The notes: a model not told the origin generated them from the letters alone. DNA of 64,000 nt from Hemerocallis citrina (GCA_017893485.1 CM030360.1:19467708-19531707), one strand, 5' to 3'. Counted from the stretch's first letter, positions 1-11,889 are shown. A program made the numbers and translations.

Positions 1-153
1 GATTTTGATGATCCACGCCGTATTTATAATGTTGTTAACTATCTCATGGACCGTCAAGATGCTCTTGAATCCCAAATTTTCCATCTGACTCATCTGTTCA
101 CTTCTCAATTTCCTCCCTCTCAAGCTGACGAAGATGACGACGATGAAGACTGA
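1..153 (+). CDS. C-terminal end of an accessory ORF of a SIRE-like Copia element
   Basis: Frame 1 is open from the window edge to a TGA at 151-153, giving the last 50 residues of a protein that ends in a strongly acidic tail of Asp and Glu after residue 41. I do not recognise the domain. It lies between the upstream body of the element (outside the window) and a 3' untranslated region with polypurine tracts and an LTR. That is where SIRE/Maximus-type Copia elements carry an extra ORF behind pol. The link to that ORF is inferred from position only. Confidence 0.4.
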   Translation, partial: DFDDPRRIYNVVNYLMDRQDALESQIFHLTHLFTSQFPPSQADEDDDDED

Positions 154-529
154 TGAGTTTTTACTTTTATTTACTATTTTTTATTATTTCTTGTTGCACT
201 TTAGTATTTTGGTATTTTGTACTAGTTTTAAAGACTCATTTTTATGAATTAATTTTGTTTGTGTGTTATTTTGTTTAAGTGAAATATTTTTTCTTCCCAT
301 TTTTTTGACTTTTTTGTTGATGAAAAAGGGGGAGAGAACTCTAGTATTAATCTCTATTGTTAATTTTATTAATCTCTATTGTTAATTTTTGTGATAATTT
401 ATGCATGCCTCTAGTTTTGTGAAAATATATGCATGATGTATTTTTGATAGGGGGAGCATATGAATGCTTGTATTTTTCTATCTTCTTTTATTTCAGCTAT
501 TGTGTTGTCATCATCAAAAAGGGGGAGAA
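154..529 (+). other. 3' untranslated region of the Copia element with reiterated polypurine tracts
   Basis: Three purine-rich tracts of the type AAAAAGGGGGAGA occur near 324-335, 449-455 and 516-529; the last directly abuts the LTR. Repeated polypurine tracts before the 3' LTR are a known habit of SIRE-lineage Copia elements. A short direct repeat (AATCTCTATTGTTAATTTT) is seen at about 349-387. Confidence 0.6.
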
Positions 530-1968
530 TGTTGATTCTTGATTTTGATGATTACAACACAATGCAAAATGAGTCTGTGTTATGCTGTATATAATTGCAG
601 GTTGTATCCAAAGTCATCATATATGATACACAAAGGCTTCAAAGCTAATTGATCAAGCAAGTCACAATATTCTAAAACTGAACAAATGATCAAGCACAGC
701 TCCAGATAAAGACAAAGGCTAAAAGCTTCACTCAAGATTCAAGACTCAAGTCAAGACCAAAGCTTCTATGTTATCTATTTGTGTGTCTTGTAAACAATGT
801 AATTCCTTCTTTAATTGAGTCTTAGAATGATGTACAGCCTTGTCACACACACATACACTCACATATAACTTTTTATAACTGTGTGTTTACAAATCCAAAG
901 GTCAAAACAGCTTGAACTAGATCAACTGTTGAGTACCAATCGACTGCTCTTTAGAACCAGTCGACTGAGTCTGTACAAAACTGCCTGATCTTATTCAAAC
1001 TCTGATCAGTCGACTCATAGAGGCAACCCAGTCGACTGTTCAAGTGATTTCCATTTCTGATTTCAAAAGCTAATTTTCTAATTTAAAACTTTTATCCATT
1101 ATTTATCCGTTGATTAAACGGTTATAAGTAACTGCTTTTAATGGCCAGGGATTCTAGTCTATAAATATAGCATAAGAATCACCTTTAAAAAGTTCCAAGC
1201 ATGTTTTTGAAAAAAATCTAAGTATTGTGCATTCAAGAGAAAAGCTTTCAAAATTCACTTAAGTCTTGGTTCTCTGTCTTCAGTCCAGCATAACATTGAA
1301 TTTGTTTTGGACTGAATTTAGAAGTCAATCATTTAGCCACGTACAATATCACAATCACAACAAGGCTATAGGTTGATTGTAAACAATTTTATTGTTTTTT
1401 TCTTTTTCCTCTCGGTTGGAGAGTAGGACTCTAGGGTGTAGAGTCAGGTTTGTCACTCTTGGTGGAAGAGTGGGTTGCTTTCTCTGGTTGAGAGAAAGGA
1501 CTACGGGTTGGACAAGGTTGTTGTCTAAACGCCATAGGGTATTCTTGTAATCTTTTTCAAGAATAGTGGAAAATCTCAAGTGGGTTGCTTGGGGACTGGA
1601 TGTAGGTCGGGAGGACCGAATCAGGATACATCGTGTGCACTCTGCGGTTGTATCTCTCTACTTACATTTCAATTCTCTCAGTTTATATTTTTACTGTGAA
1701 ACTTGTCTGGACAGTCGACTGTATACTCCTATAAGTCGACTGGTCAGACTCGTACTACTTTGAGTTATTTGTGTGACAAGTCAACTGTCTCATCTCTAAG
1801 TCGACTTCTCAGACTTCTTTAAAATAATTTTCTTTTGTCGCTTCAGTCGACTGGTTTATCCCTTCAAGTCGACTGAATAGAAGAAATTCTCAATTCTGCT
1901 TTTTAAATTTTTATAAAACACTATTCACCCCCCTCTAGTGTTTCTTGCCTTGCCTACAGGATCCAACA
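530..1968 (+). repeat. 3' LTR of a SIRE-like Copia retrotransposon
   Basis: The 1439-bp LTR starts TGTTG directly after the polypurine tract and ends CAACA. A TATA box (TATAAATA, about 1160) marks the U3/R side. The end contains the TTCACCCCCCTCTAGTG block typical of SIRE-like LTRs. It carries several paired copies of a CAGTCGACTG palindrome (938/958, 1007/1029, 1712/1733, 1844/1866). The expected target duplication is ATAAC at 1969-1973; its partner lies left of the window. Confidence 0.85.
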
Positions 1969-2430
1969 ATAACACTTTTAATGAGGTTATGCTCTGTGGT
2001 GGAGCCGTGGTTAGGTTCTTTAAAGGGTCTGGGGCATTACAAATGGTATCAGAGTTGAATTTCGACATTGTTGGTGGGGTCACAGGGGGTGTACACCCTG
2101 GTAGGGCCAGGTACTGTACGCTAGTAGGAAGACCAGGTTAGTACGCTGGTGGGACTAGGCTAGTGGCATCCATGTAGTCCATATCGACTGGAAATGAGGT
2201 CCTGGCTAGATGAAGGGTCCGAGTTTAGCGAGAACGCTATGTCAAAAGGAGGTGTGATTGTAATACCCCTAGATTTACATAGTCTTATATTGGTTGGGAA
2301 GTAGTTTATGATTATTATATATTAGATTGTCAAGGATCCAAGAGCACCTACTAAGCTATAACACTTTTAGTGAGGTTGTGCTCTGTGGTGGGGCCGTGGT
2401 TAGGTTCTTTAAAGGGCCCGGGGCATTACA
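1969..2430 (+). mobile_element. TRIM-like miniature LTR element, 5' LTR broken by the Copia insertion
   Basis: The 73 bp at 1969-2041 match the last part of a complete LTR at 2259-2430 (same words, such as CTCTGTGGTGGgGCCGTGG and GGGGCATTACA). Between them are only 217 bp. These begin with AATGGTATCAGAG, a primer-binding site complementary to initiator tRNA-Met, and end with the purine tract AAAAGGAGG. There is no coding capacity, so this is a terminal-repeat-in-miniature element. The Copia LTR ends exactly where the TRIM LTR resumes, so the Copia element inserted into the TRIM 5' LTR. The missing left part should lie upstream of this window. Confidence 0.8.
2259..2430 (+). repeat. 3' LTR of the TRIM element
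   Basis: A 172-bp LTR with inverted ends TGTAATACCCC and GGGGCATTACA. It directly follows the purine tract of the miniature element and matches the partial 5' copy at 1969-2041 closely. Confidence 0.8.
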
Positions 2431-3400
2431 ACAGTAGTATCCAGCTGTTTGTTCTGTCATTATCATTGCTCTTGTAAATAGAATCTGGTACTAGCTGTTG
2501 AACAGTTCACGCTTATCTTGTGGATGCTTTATGTTTGCTATGTTATACATTATTATTTTCTTTGGGTCTGGGTTGTCATAGATTCATATGTTGTTGTCTC
2601 TTAATGTTATGTATTTTAATTCACAATACATATTTCTAAATCCCATTGCTTTTTCTTTCTAGGATTAATTTCTCAAATTCTGCAGCTTTGTATGGGACAA
2701 TATTAGATGCTCCAATTATTTGAGTAGTCATCCCTATTTTGATAACATGTTTTGCTGGAAGTTCTTCATTCTCCTCAAGATATTTATGGACTACAGAATA
2801 CATTTTAACATATATTTTTGAGGCATTTGTAAGATAAAATAGCTCTTGGCTACTTTGTATATTTCTCTTGGCAATTAGATAAGTTCTTCACATTCTTTAG
2901 ATTGATAGATACAGTGAATACGCCCTCTTTCAAATAGTGCTCACGTTGTTCTTAGATTTTCTCTTGGTACAATGATGGCTTTGTTCATATGTTGCTGTGA
3001 TATGGTCTTGATGAACGGATTCACCTCAGTTACTTGGCATAATTTCTAAATATATTGTAAAAATATATTTTTTTTAATATTTTGGTTGGAGATATCTCAT
3101 TGAGTAAAGCCTCCGTATATGTAGTTTATTTGAAGAGGTATTTGCTTCTTCGTTTAGGGAATCAGTGGATTCACCCAATTCACTCATTTTTTTCGCTAAC
3201 ACTGTCCACCATATTTTTTGTAGTTGCATGCTGATTTATGGCCTGGTAGAACAGACTTTGGAGTCTGCATATTTGTAATTGTAATTGATTAAATATTGCC
3301 TTTATATGTTCCACATTTTCCTTTAGGAAAACTATGTTCTCTTTTATTTGTTGAACTATAGTTTTCATTCTGCAAAAATGAAATTGTTAATTCCTTGATA
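2431..3400 (-). pseudogene. Endogenous pararetrovirus remnant, region downstream of pol
   Basis: AT-rich sequence in the same style as the viral segments further right. On the - strand it holds two open stretches. One (3368-3180, 62 residues) is rich in Leu, Ile, Gln and Lys with heptad-like spacing and may be a coiled coil. Another of about 60 residues lies at about 2820-2640. In caulimovirids the region after pol can hold a transactivator ORF, but I see no motif that proves it. The boundary with the TRIM element at 2430 is sharp; no target duplication can be tested because the TRIM left end is missing. Confidence 0.4.
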
Positions 3401-4163
3401 GAAAATAAGCTAAAACATTATATTTTTCTTTTATATTCATAATGTGCTAGTTCCATTTGCCATCTTATCAATCTTTTATTTGTTATAGTTGGATCTATTA
3501 TTTTGTTAATCAAAGTTTTTGCTTGGGTATTATCTGTTCTTATTATGAATTCTGTATGTATTATGAATAACTCAATCTTTTTAATGGATTTTAAGATTTC
3601 TAATAATTGTTTTTAATTTATGTAATAATTATGTTGTATTTGTATGAATGATCCACTAGTGTATCTGGCTAGTCTTTCTTCTTTTTCATCTTCCTCTATA
3701 AATTTTAATACTGATCCTAATTATTTTCACTTGCATTTGTTTCTATTATCCATGTACATTATTTAACAGGTATTCTTAGTTTATTTAATTTCAAAGTTTT
3801 TTGTTTTAATATTTTAAGTTTTTCTTCATCCTTGTAGTCCATTCCCGTTTCTTGAATTTCTTCAATTTTTGTTGTAGCCATCTTGTTTTGGCTGATAAGT
3901 TTGGTATATATCATCTTCTTTGATTTAATAGTCCAATTAAGACTTGTACTTTTCTTTTTTCCCATAAAACATTTGGAAAATTTTTTATTTTTTCTACTAT
4001 ATGAGATTGTAGTTCTATTCATTCGTGTGATAATTTTGTTCCTAAGAAATCTATCTATATTTTAAATAACTCCATTTTCTTTTTTGATATTATAATTTAT
4101 GCATTTCTTACTATTTCTATGAAATTTACTAAATGTTATTTATGTTGTTCTTCATTTTCGGAT
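3401..4163 (-). pseudogene. Endogenous pararetrovirus pol, RT C-terminal part and RNase H
   Basis: Read on the - strand in shifting frames, 4163 to about 3850 resembles the C-terminal part of a caulimovirid reverse transcriptase, including a stretch close to LLNQRR followed by YIPNLS. About 3760-3420 resembles the RNase H domain: an IETNAS block where the family has TDAS, then an RYTSGSF-like block in another frame. Stop codons and frameshifts are frequent, so it is dead. The segment starts exactly at the CGGAT target duplication of the Gypsy element at 4164. The upstream part of the same domain resumes at 36695, so the viral copy is older than the whole 32-kb stack between them. Confidence 0.7.
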
Positions 4164-4835
4164 TGATATGGATAAAAATAGAACCAAATTGGGTATGTTC
4201 AAATCGGACACGAATCTTAAAGCTTTTAGGGGTAAAACAATAAATTCCACTAGAAACGAATCTGTAAATGGGAGTTAGGCATATTTCAAGCCTAGGTACC
4301 TAAAACAGATTTGTCAAACTGGGTAGTCATAACAACCCAACATGGAGGAGTTTATGATTATCTAAAAATCAATTTGAACTCATAATTATCCATAAAAGAT
4401 GGTTTAAATCCTTATCTCTTCACCAAGAGAAGAGTCCTAACTCTATCTCTTCATAAAGATGAAAATAACCAACATTATTAAAGCATCGAGAAGTGGAGAC
4501 AAATCTTGAAACTGGCCCCCAAAGCAACTATAAATACCCCATGACCTCTATAAGAATCAGGTTATCAGTATTTTGCCACTAAGAACCTCCCATATATTTA
4601 TGAGTTCTGAATTGAGCGTCTCATCGGGGTCAACCTCGGTTTTCAGACTTTTGCATGTCAATTAGAGCAATCATCACCATTCATATCAGTTCCAACAGTT
4701 CAAACGAGTCAGATTCAGAAGTCAAGACCAGTTGGAAATAGTCAATATTGACGAAAATTAAAAACTTCAGTTCTTTATTGTTTCTGAAAAGAATTCACAT
4801 TATCTGTTTGCTCCCACACAGAAAAAGAAGCAACA
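4164..4835 (+). repeat. 5' LTR of element I
   Basis: 672 bp, TGATATGG to AGCAACA, with TATA box TATAAATA at about 4529. It aligns by eye with the 3' LTR pieces at 16858-17295 and 36448-36694, but with many substitutions, so the insertion is old compared with element D. It is followed after two bases by a degenerate primer site. Confidence 0.85.
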
Positions 4836-4837
4836 GA

Positions 4838-4855
4838 TTGACACCATTTATGAGA
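4838..4855 (+). other. Degenerate primer-binding site of element I
   Basis: TTGACACCATTTATGAG stands where element D has TTGGCGCCGTCTGTGG, the primer site usual in Tat-lineage Gypsy elements. Several C-to-T or G-to-A type changes separate the two. Confidence 0.7.
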
Positions 4856-4908
4856 AATAGCAAAGGTCTTCGACCAAAATTCGCTAGTAGAAAACTATTT
4901 TTCCAGCC

Positions 4909-6743
4909 ATGCTTCCAAAGAGGAAGAATGTAGTGGCCACTAGCCGTTCAGACAATAATCCTCCTCATCCCCTACAAATAGGGCAACAACCCCTTCAAAT
5001 AGGGCAACAACCACCCTCAAACAGGGCAACAACCTCCTTAATGTCAACCTCCACCTCTTCCTCAACAGGTTGATCACCCAACGTCATAACCCCCTCTCAT
5101 TAGGGATACATCAGCAGGCTCTCAACAACATCATTCTGCACGCAACTCTGGACTTCACCCTGCTCGTTCGAGGGGAACATACCCTTGGTCGATTTAGCCA
5201 TCGACTCCACATTTCCTCCCATGGTGCCTCCCAGGGTGCTTACTTTGGTACCCTTGATACTGCTAGACCTTCGTACAATTATCAACAAAAGGCAGCAGAA
5301 GAAAAAGCTCTACCGTCACAGGGAAGAAAGTCGCGCCTAAGGACAAGGCTCCCGCTCAGAACACCACGGGAGCGGGAGGAGCACCTCCTTCCTTCAGTCA
5401 TGCCACAAGAGGCTCATTCTCATGGTCGAAGGGGCAAGGAAAGCACTCCTCCCCAGCATAAGCGCACTTGCAAAAACCATAAGGAAGAAAATGCCCCCAT
5501 CACAAGGGCCTAATTTCGTGAATCTGCCAAGTCCTGCAAGTCACCCCAAGGAAGGGTCGGCACACAAGTAGGAGCCGTCTTTCAACTGTGCAAGAAGAAG
5601 AATCCTATGTCTCTACAGGATCTGAGCCAAGGGAAGACCCTGTTGTCCACCACCTCAAGACAATGGAGGACCGCCTTGCAAGAATCGACAAAGAGGAAGT
5701 GGGTCATTCCCTAAGCTATCACTTTAGTAGACCCCTTTCTCCATGTCTATCCTTTAAGCTCGCATCCTAGAAAAGTTCAAGCCACCAAGTCTTACAATGG
5801 AGATATAGACCCGGCCGACCACATTTAAAGTTTTAAAACTCTTATGATGATCCATCAAGCCTATGATGCTCTCCTCCACATGACATTCCCAACAACTCTC
5901 AAGGGAACAGCAATATAGTGGTACTCCTGCCTCTCTCCTGACACCATCTTCTCGTTTGATCAGTTTGAAGAACTATTTCTCACCCACTTCATAAGCAGCC
6001 GGAGGACTGTAAAGACCAATGCCTCATTTCTCGAGTTAAAGCAAAGAGAGGGAGAACCACTCAAGGACTTTGTCAGAAGATTCATGGCCGAATCACACGC
6101 CATCCCTTCTCTTGACTCATCAATTGCACTCATTACCTTCGAACACAATGTGAGACATGAATCTCTCAAAGTATCCCTTGCAAAGATGCCTCCTCAGGAT
6201 TTCTCCACCCTCCTCCAAAGGACCAAGAAATACATCCAAGTCGAAGATGCTCTAGAAGCTCTCCATCCCCGAGGTCCAGGGGAGTCTTCCTCCAAGGATA
6301 AGCGCAAGAGTGATATTGAAGAGGGACCCAAAAAGTTTCTGAATGATACCACAGGCCAGCGCCGCACCTCCACAGGACCACGCTTTGAGAATTACACTCC
6401 ACTCAATGCAAACATATCCACCATCTTTATGGAGGTCGACAAGGAAGAGCTACTAAGGCCTCCTTCCAATATGAGCTCCTCAGTCAGGAGGAGGGATAGG
6501 AACAAGTGGTGCGCGTTTCACAGAGACAATGGGCACACCACCGATAATTGCAAAGCTCTCAGAGAAGAAATTGAAAACCTCATCCGACGAGAATACCTAT
6601 CCAAATTCACCCAAATGAATGACATTGGGCATCCTCCTGCCCAACGGGCTGACAAGCAACCAGAGAAACCCTCTGAGTCCCAAGACTCGGGACCAAGATC
6701 AGTTCTCCACTCCATCCATAGGGGACCATTGGGAGGGAGTTAA
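4909..6743 (+). pseudogene. gag of element I, broken
   Basis: A start ATG at 4909 is in the same context (CCAGCCATG) as the gag start of element D. A Gln-rich N-terminal part with short coding repeats (about 4973-5040) is followed by several frames up to 6083. From 6084 a frame of 219 residues is intact to the stop at 6741-6743. It covers the end of the retrotransposon gag domain and a zinc-knuckle variant (WCAFHRDNGHTTDNC). Residues match the gag of element D at 21350-21990 closely. Frameshifts and stops before 6084 show it is not functional. Confidence 0.75.
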
Positions 6744-6799
6744 ACTCCTCCCATAAAGAATTAGTCAAGGAAGTAAACTCGGTGCATAACATTTTCCCC

Positions 6800-7230
6800 T
6801 ACTAAAGGCTTAGGAATCCTAGTGACTTTCTCAGGCCAGGACTTTGAGGGTGTCTGAACACCTCATTGCGATGCACTAGTCATCAGCCTAGATATGAAAA
6901 ATTATGAGGTGCGCCGCATCCTAGTTAACAACGAAAGCTCAGTAAACATACTCTTCCTAGATGCATTCGAAAAGCTTAACCTCTCCCGAGACCGCCTCAA
7001 GCCCGTAGGATATACTCTACATGGCTTCTTTGGAGTACCCATTTAGATATGTGTAATACTCACACTAGATGTAACTGCGGCTAAGGTCCCATCCTCTCAA
7101 ACCAAGGCCATGAACTTTATGGTCGTCAACATGAAGACCGCCTATAATGCTATCCTGGGCCGTACCGGCCTCACAACTCTCCATACTGTACCTTCAGCTT
7201 TCCACATCCTCTGGTAAGGGAAGTGAAAGG
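6800..7230 (+). pseudogene. Aspartic protease remnant of element I
   Basis: The translation matches the protease of element D block for block: ILVNNESSVNILF stands for ILVDNGSSVNILF, followed by LSRDRLKPVGYTLHGF, MNFMVVN and AYNAILGR. The catalytic Asp is replaced by Asn and there is an in-frame stop near 7045, so the enzyme is dead. Confidence 0.7.
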
Positions 7231-7439
7231 AAGCCAAGCAGAAGCCTGAGCATGTTGCATGGTTACAGTGGGGGGCTTGGTCCTGCCCCTCGATGTATGG
7301 AGCTTTCCAAAAAGAAAAACCACTACGCCTCATAGCCAGTTGACGACCTCGAAGAGACCCCTTGCTTCAAACTTGATGAGACTAAGAGTTACGTGTGAGT
7401 AAGAGATTCTCCCCCCAACTCAAAGCACCAATTGTCAAG

Positions 7440-7620
7440 CATATATGTGAGAACAAGGACCGTACAAAGTCTCTGAAAGTTGTTCGTCCAAGTGCCTATC
7501 AACTTGAAGTCTTGGGGGGGGGGGGGGGAAGGGGAGAAGATATCAAGAACTCGAAATCCTGAGCACCTCTTGAAGTTCAGCGAGAGTACTTAATACTCTC
7601 CTCTAGGTCCCCTTAGTTCA
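7440..7620 (+). pseudogene. Integrase C-terminal scrap of element I after a pol deletion
   Basis: A fragment reading KVVRPSAYQLE resembles KVIRPGTYRLE near the C-terminus of the element D integrase (about 25740-25775). It is followed by a decayed end with a run of 15 G at 7514-7528. Everything between the protease end (about 7200) and this point, roughly 3 kb in element D, is missing, which marks an internal deletion. Confidence 0.6.
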
Positions 7621-8725
7621 AACATGTAATAGCATTTGATACTTATAATGGTCACAATATGTAATAAAAGCTGGCAATTGAACCAAACATATAGTTTAGA
7701 ACTTTTAATAAAGGTGTGCAACCAAAGCAACCGACTAGTTCATCTTTTTAATAAAAACTAGCATTTTCTTTCAAAAATTCTTGTACTACTCTCCCATAGT
7801 TGATGTACTCAATCTTAACATAAATGTAAAAAAATTTGTAAATACAAAATAGAGTAAAATCAACTATACTAGTTCAAATTGTATGGAAACATAAAGTGTA
7901 ATTGTATAAACAAAATGTCATAAAAAAAATATTTTATTACCATTAGTTTCATTATATAAGTAAAGAGCCTTGAAATATCAATTAGCAAATAGGTAGAAAA
8001 TCTTGTCTCCTTAATATCAAGTTGCATGTTTGCCTTCACGACATTAGGTTGCAGGTTGTCGTCTGAATATACGGTTGCACATTTTGCCTCTCCGACATCC
8101 AGTTGCAATTTGCCTTCATTGACATCGAGTTGCATATTTGCCATCTCGACATTATGTTGCACCGAAATGGTGAAATGGAAGATGTAACATTCCATATGCA
8201 CAGGGATATGGGACATTTAATTTAAGTGTGATGTTATGTTTTGAAATTCGTGATATAAAATTAGTAGAAAGGTAAGAAATGGAGTTGAAAGTCACATAAT
8301 GGAATATCAAAATAGATGTATTGATTATAAATATCAAATACAATAGTACAAAATAGTAGTAGTGAAAATGATTTATAAAAGTAGGGAGAAAAACAGAATG
8401 AAATACATGCATAAGCACAATGCAAATGTGAATGAGAAAATAAATATATAGGGTAGCAAATTTACACAATAAATATATCATAAAATATATAGTAACGTAG
8501 GAATTAAACAAACCTCTAACATGTCATTGAAGATCCACCGATGGCGATCGACGAACCAAGCGGGAAGAAAAGAATGGACAATTCCAGATTAAAGGAATAT
8601 GGGCACAAAAGAATAAAATTATACCCCTTAAGGAATCAATGAATGTGAATGAATGGAAGGGACGAAACAACTGAGAAATTAAGGGATCAAAAGAGGAATC
8701 AAATGAGAGGAGTATCCAGATTATA
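7621..8725 (-). other. Non-coding stretch, probably element I 3' UTR passing into the minus-strand Gypsy leader
   Basis: No convincing gene. The first part resembles the sequence after the pol stop of element D. Further right the sequence should belong to the minus-strand Gypsy whose primer site is at 11868, because the solo LTR at 8726 has clean target duplications and both flanks were once contiguous. The junction between the two is not visible. Confidence 0.35.
8018..8161. repeat. Short degenerate tandem repeat, unit about 27 bp
   Basis: Five to six imperfect units built around AGTTGCA, a TTTGCCTTC-like word and GACAT. On the - strand they encode a repeating QLDV-type peptide within a 115-residue open frame, but nothing else supports a gene. 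Confidence 0.5.
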
Positions 8726-11700
8726 TGTAACACCCCGAATTCCAAATATAACTGAATTCGAGATTCCACAGGATCTTTACGCTTCTTTCGTACAATTTTA
8801 CAAGAAATTTAAAACTTTTCACTTTACATCAGAGTTACATCGAATCTTTACACTTTACATTTCACAGCGGAAGCAATTTACAACATTATTATATAAAAGT
8901 ACAACGATATTTGAATAATCTCTAAGCATTAGTTCTTCATTAATCTTTATCGGACCATTTTCCCTGCATACAAAACTGTGTGTACGTCAGTTTATTCAAC
9001 CGACAGAAATTATACACGGCCATCCTCTCTATGCCGGAAACAGTATAACGATTCTCATTTCTTAACAAAATCACAAACTTGTTCACAAAACAGAGCTAAA
9101 GGGACTATCCTATTGATGTCGTGTCGTGCTGTGCACTTAGTCCTTAATGCAGTTGTTTTGTTATATGATACTAATGCGCACTTGCTCGGATTCTATGCAT
9201 CCCATACTACATAGGTCCGAGGGCAAGCCCTTAATCGTACTTCATCTTATAGGGTTCAATCCATTGCTATCACTTAAACTACTACGGTAACTACGGTAAG
9301 TATCCTAGATGTCTTATGATCTACGAGCCCATGCCCAGGCAATCTGGAGGGGAATCCTACGCACTGACATGACGCATCAAGCAGGCAGACTATGGACAAT
9401 TCAGCCTCCGCCATGGAACAATGGCATCACCCGTAGCTACCAAAACACCCCACAAGCGTCGCCACCGGGACGATAATTCTGGAGTAGTGCTCATGCCATG
9501 TCATGACGCATCAAGCAGGCAGTCTGTGAATCACTCTCACACCGCCAATCCGATGGCCCTCATACGCATGTTTTTCTCTTACTTTTATCACATCTTCACT
9601 ATGTATCTAGTCCTTAGTTCATTAGAATCATGAACAAAATCAATTCTCTAGAGTTAGCCTTTCCACTATACCGGTCTTAATTCTTTATTCAACATGAACC
9701 AAATCTTGGTCTTTTCATTTCAAATTTCACTTCAATTCATTTCTTTCCAATGCCGGTATGAGGCTTAGCTACACTCTAGTTCTCAATTTCAATTCACAAT
9801 TTCACAAGAATTGAGCATTTCAAGCTCATAAGTTCATTTTTCATGATTACATCAGATTTTCCTTTTCATGTTCATAGCATTCATAATTGTAAAACCTTTT
9901 ATAAATTCAACAGAATAATTTACTTCACTTCATATGCGATTTCATGCAAAGGTAAATGAAATTCACTTTTCTAATCCATCACATACAATCTCTATTATCA
10001 AAATCTTTTTCAAGCAATATACATATGTGTTTATTTTTGTCACGGGATGGAAATTAAAATCTGAGATGTCAGAATAATCTGGACAGTCGGCTCAAGACAT
10101 AGCCAGTCGACTGTTCAGCTAAAGAAAGTATTCAAGAAAAAAATGCTTGGGATAGTCGACTGCCAACACGACCAGTCGGCTGTTCCGAAAAGATTTAAAA
10201 TTCAAAAAGGATCAGGACAGTCGACTGTTACTCAGACCAGTTGGCTGTTCTGCAGGGTTCTAAACTCAGAAAGTTTTGATATTCAGGTCAGTCGACTACT
10301 TATGCCTATTCGGTCGACTGGTCAGCAATAAAAAATGGAAGTACGGAAACGTTTTCTTCTTCCCTTTCGATTAGTACACAACATTTCAGTTTAACTAAAA
10401 TATGTTCATTTATCAACACTAACATGCAACTTTATTTGACTACCATCATTACACGCATGGTTTACAATTTAATGTAGAGATTCTCACAACTCGTATTTTT
10501 CACACAACCACGATTTCTAACAACATATTTTTTTCTTCTTACTCATTGTTTTTCTACAGAGATGAATATTAAGTCCAAATTAGCATACTAGATTAAAATC
10601 AAAATAACATAACATTAATCATATCATTCTGTTAAGTTCACTCATTCGTTTCTTGCAATCGCACTTGTATTTCATTTTCATTCAAATCGTAGTATTAACA
10701 GGAGCAATAATTTCACTTGTTTATTCATGCATAATTAGTACAAAGCTTAACATGGTGTGTTTCATTCTTTCAGACCAGTCGACTGTTCGACATGATCGGT
10801 CGACTGTACGGCTAGTTTTCCAATTTCTCAAAATGTCTTTAGTTATTTTCCATTCATTCAAGTTTTCACATGATGTATATAGCACGGGAGATTTCATTAT
10901 AACAATCATTCAATCAATCTAACTTTACACACACATAATGACAATTCAATCTCAATCCTAGCATGATTTCTATTCTAGAAGTCATGAGAAACACCCACCT
11001 AGAGCTTCCTAGATTGCGATGCACGCCTCCTCCTCCTTGCTCCTTGCCAAAACCGAAGCTTCAAGTTGGGGTTGAATAGCCGGCCTCCAAGGGAACACTC
11101 ACACTAGAAACTACTCAATCTTTTTCTCTCTCTAATCTTTTCTCTCTTTAACAAATTTTTCTATTGTACTAAGATGAGAAGAAACTATGGGGTATTTATA
11201 CACAATTTTGGGTGGATTGAATGGCTAGGATTAGATCAACTAGTTAGAGATTAAGGGCTAGGATGAATTAGGAAGTTGTAGCAACTACCCATGATGAGAT
11301 AACTACCTCCACACTACTCCCATCTCTCCCCCTCTCTCAAAACCGGCCCACTAAAGGGTGTGCAATACACACTATATTGCATGCACGTGCTACCCTAGTA
11401 TCCCTCATTAAAAGTTTGTACAATTTTAATAAATTAAATTGTTCACATTTTGTCTCTTCATGACAAGTGTGGCCATTTAATTAATTTATTAAATTGGTGG
11501 GCTTAGGTTGTGGGCCAAACAACAAAATAGTAATAAATTAAAGTGGGCTAAAACAATTAATTAGTGTTTTAGGCTTTTTTAGAAAATTAAGCTTTTTAGG
11601 AAAATAAAGGAAAGGAAAAATAATTGTTCATACTATCAAAAGAGATTTTGTATATAAAAATAAATAAATAATATACATATGAAATTTTCACGTGCACAAC

Positions 11701-11744
11701 ATGTGAAAGTCAATATTTATTAAAAAGAAATTTAGGGTATTACA
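8726..11744 (-). repeat. Solo LTR of a Tekay/Del-like Gypsy element, copy 1
   Basis: 3019 bp with ends TGTAACACCCCG and GGGTATTACA and perfect duplications TTATA (8721-8725 and 11745-11749). The TATA box TATAAATACCCC reads on the - strand at about 11200-11189, so transcription runs leftward. No internal domain or second LTR is present, so it is a solo LTR left by LTR-LTR recombination. It carries paired CAGTCGACTG-type palindromes at 10084/10104, 10153/10173, 10218/10238, 10289/10311 and 10776/10797. A second copy is at 38974-41815. Confidence 0.9.
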
Positions 11745-11749
11745 TTATA

Positions 11750-11889
11750 TGTTGGTTATTACATGTTCATGTGATTGATGTGGTGCGCATATTATTGAGT
11801 TAGACTGGCTAGAGTCGAACTTGACTAATGTATGAGCCAAACGTGATTAACACATTAGCCAAACCTGAGCTCTGATACCACTGAAAACC
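11750..11889 (-). other. Primer-binding site and leader of a minus-strand Gypsy element
   Basis: On the - strand the LTR end GCGTGACA (11890) is followed by a short spacer and TTCAGTGGTATCAGAGC (about 11884-11868), a classic initiator tRNA-Met primer site. Leader sequence continues leftward and is interrupted by the solo LTR at 8726-11744. This fixes the orientation of the LTR family A/B/C. Confidence 0.75.

Noticed and set aside
2259..2430. Reading the repeated 70-bp block at 1969 and 2360 as a simple duplication
   Set aside because: The primer site after the first copy, the purine tract before the second and the TGTAATACCCC start show that they are LTR copies of one TRIM.
7514..7528. Run of 15 G as a quadruplex or regulatory feature
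   Set aside because: It lies in a dead integrase scrap and may be slippage or a sequencing artefact; nothing else supports a function.
11868..11884. tRNA fragment
   Set aside because: The GGTATCAGAGC match is a retroelement primer-binding site next to an LTR end; no cloverleaf surrounds it. The same applies at 2044 and 20055.
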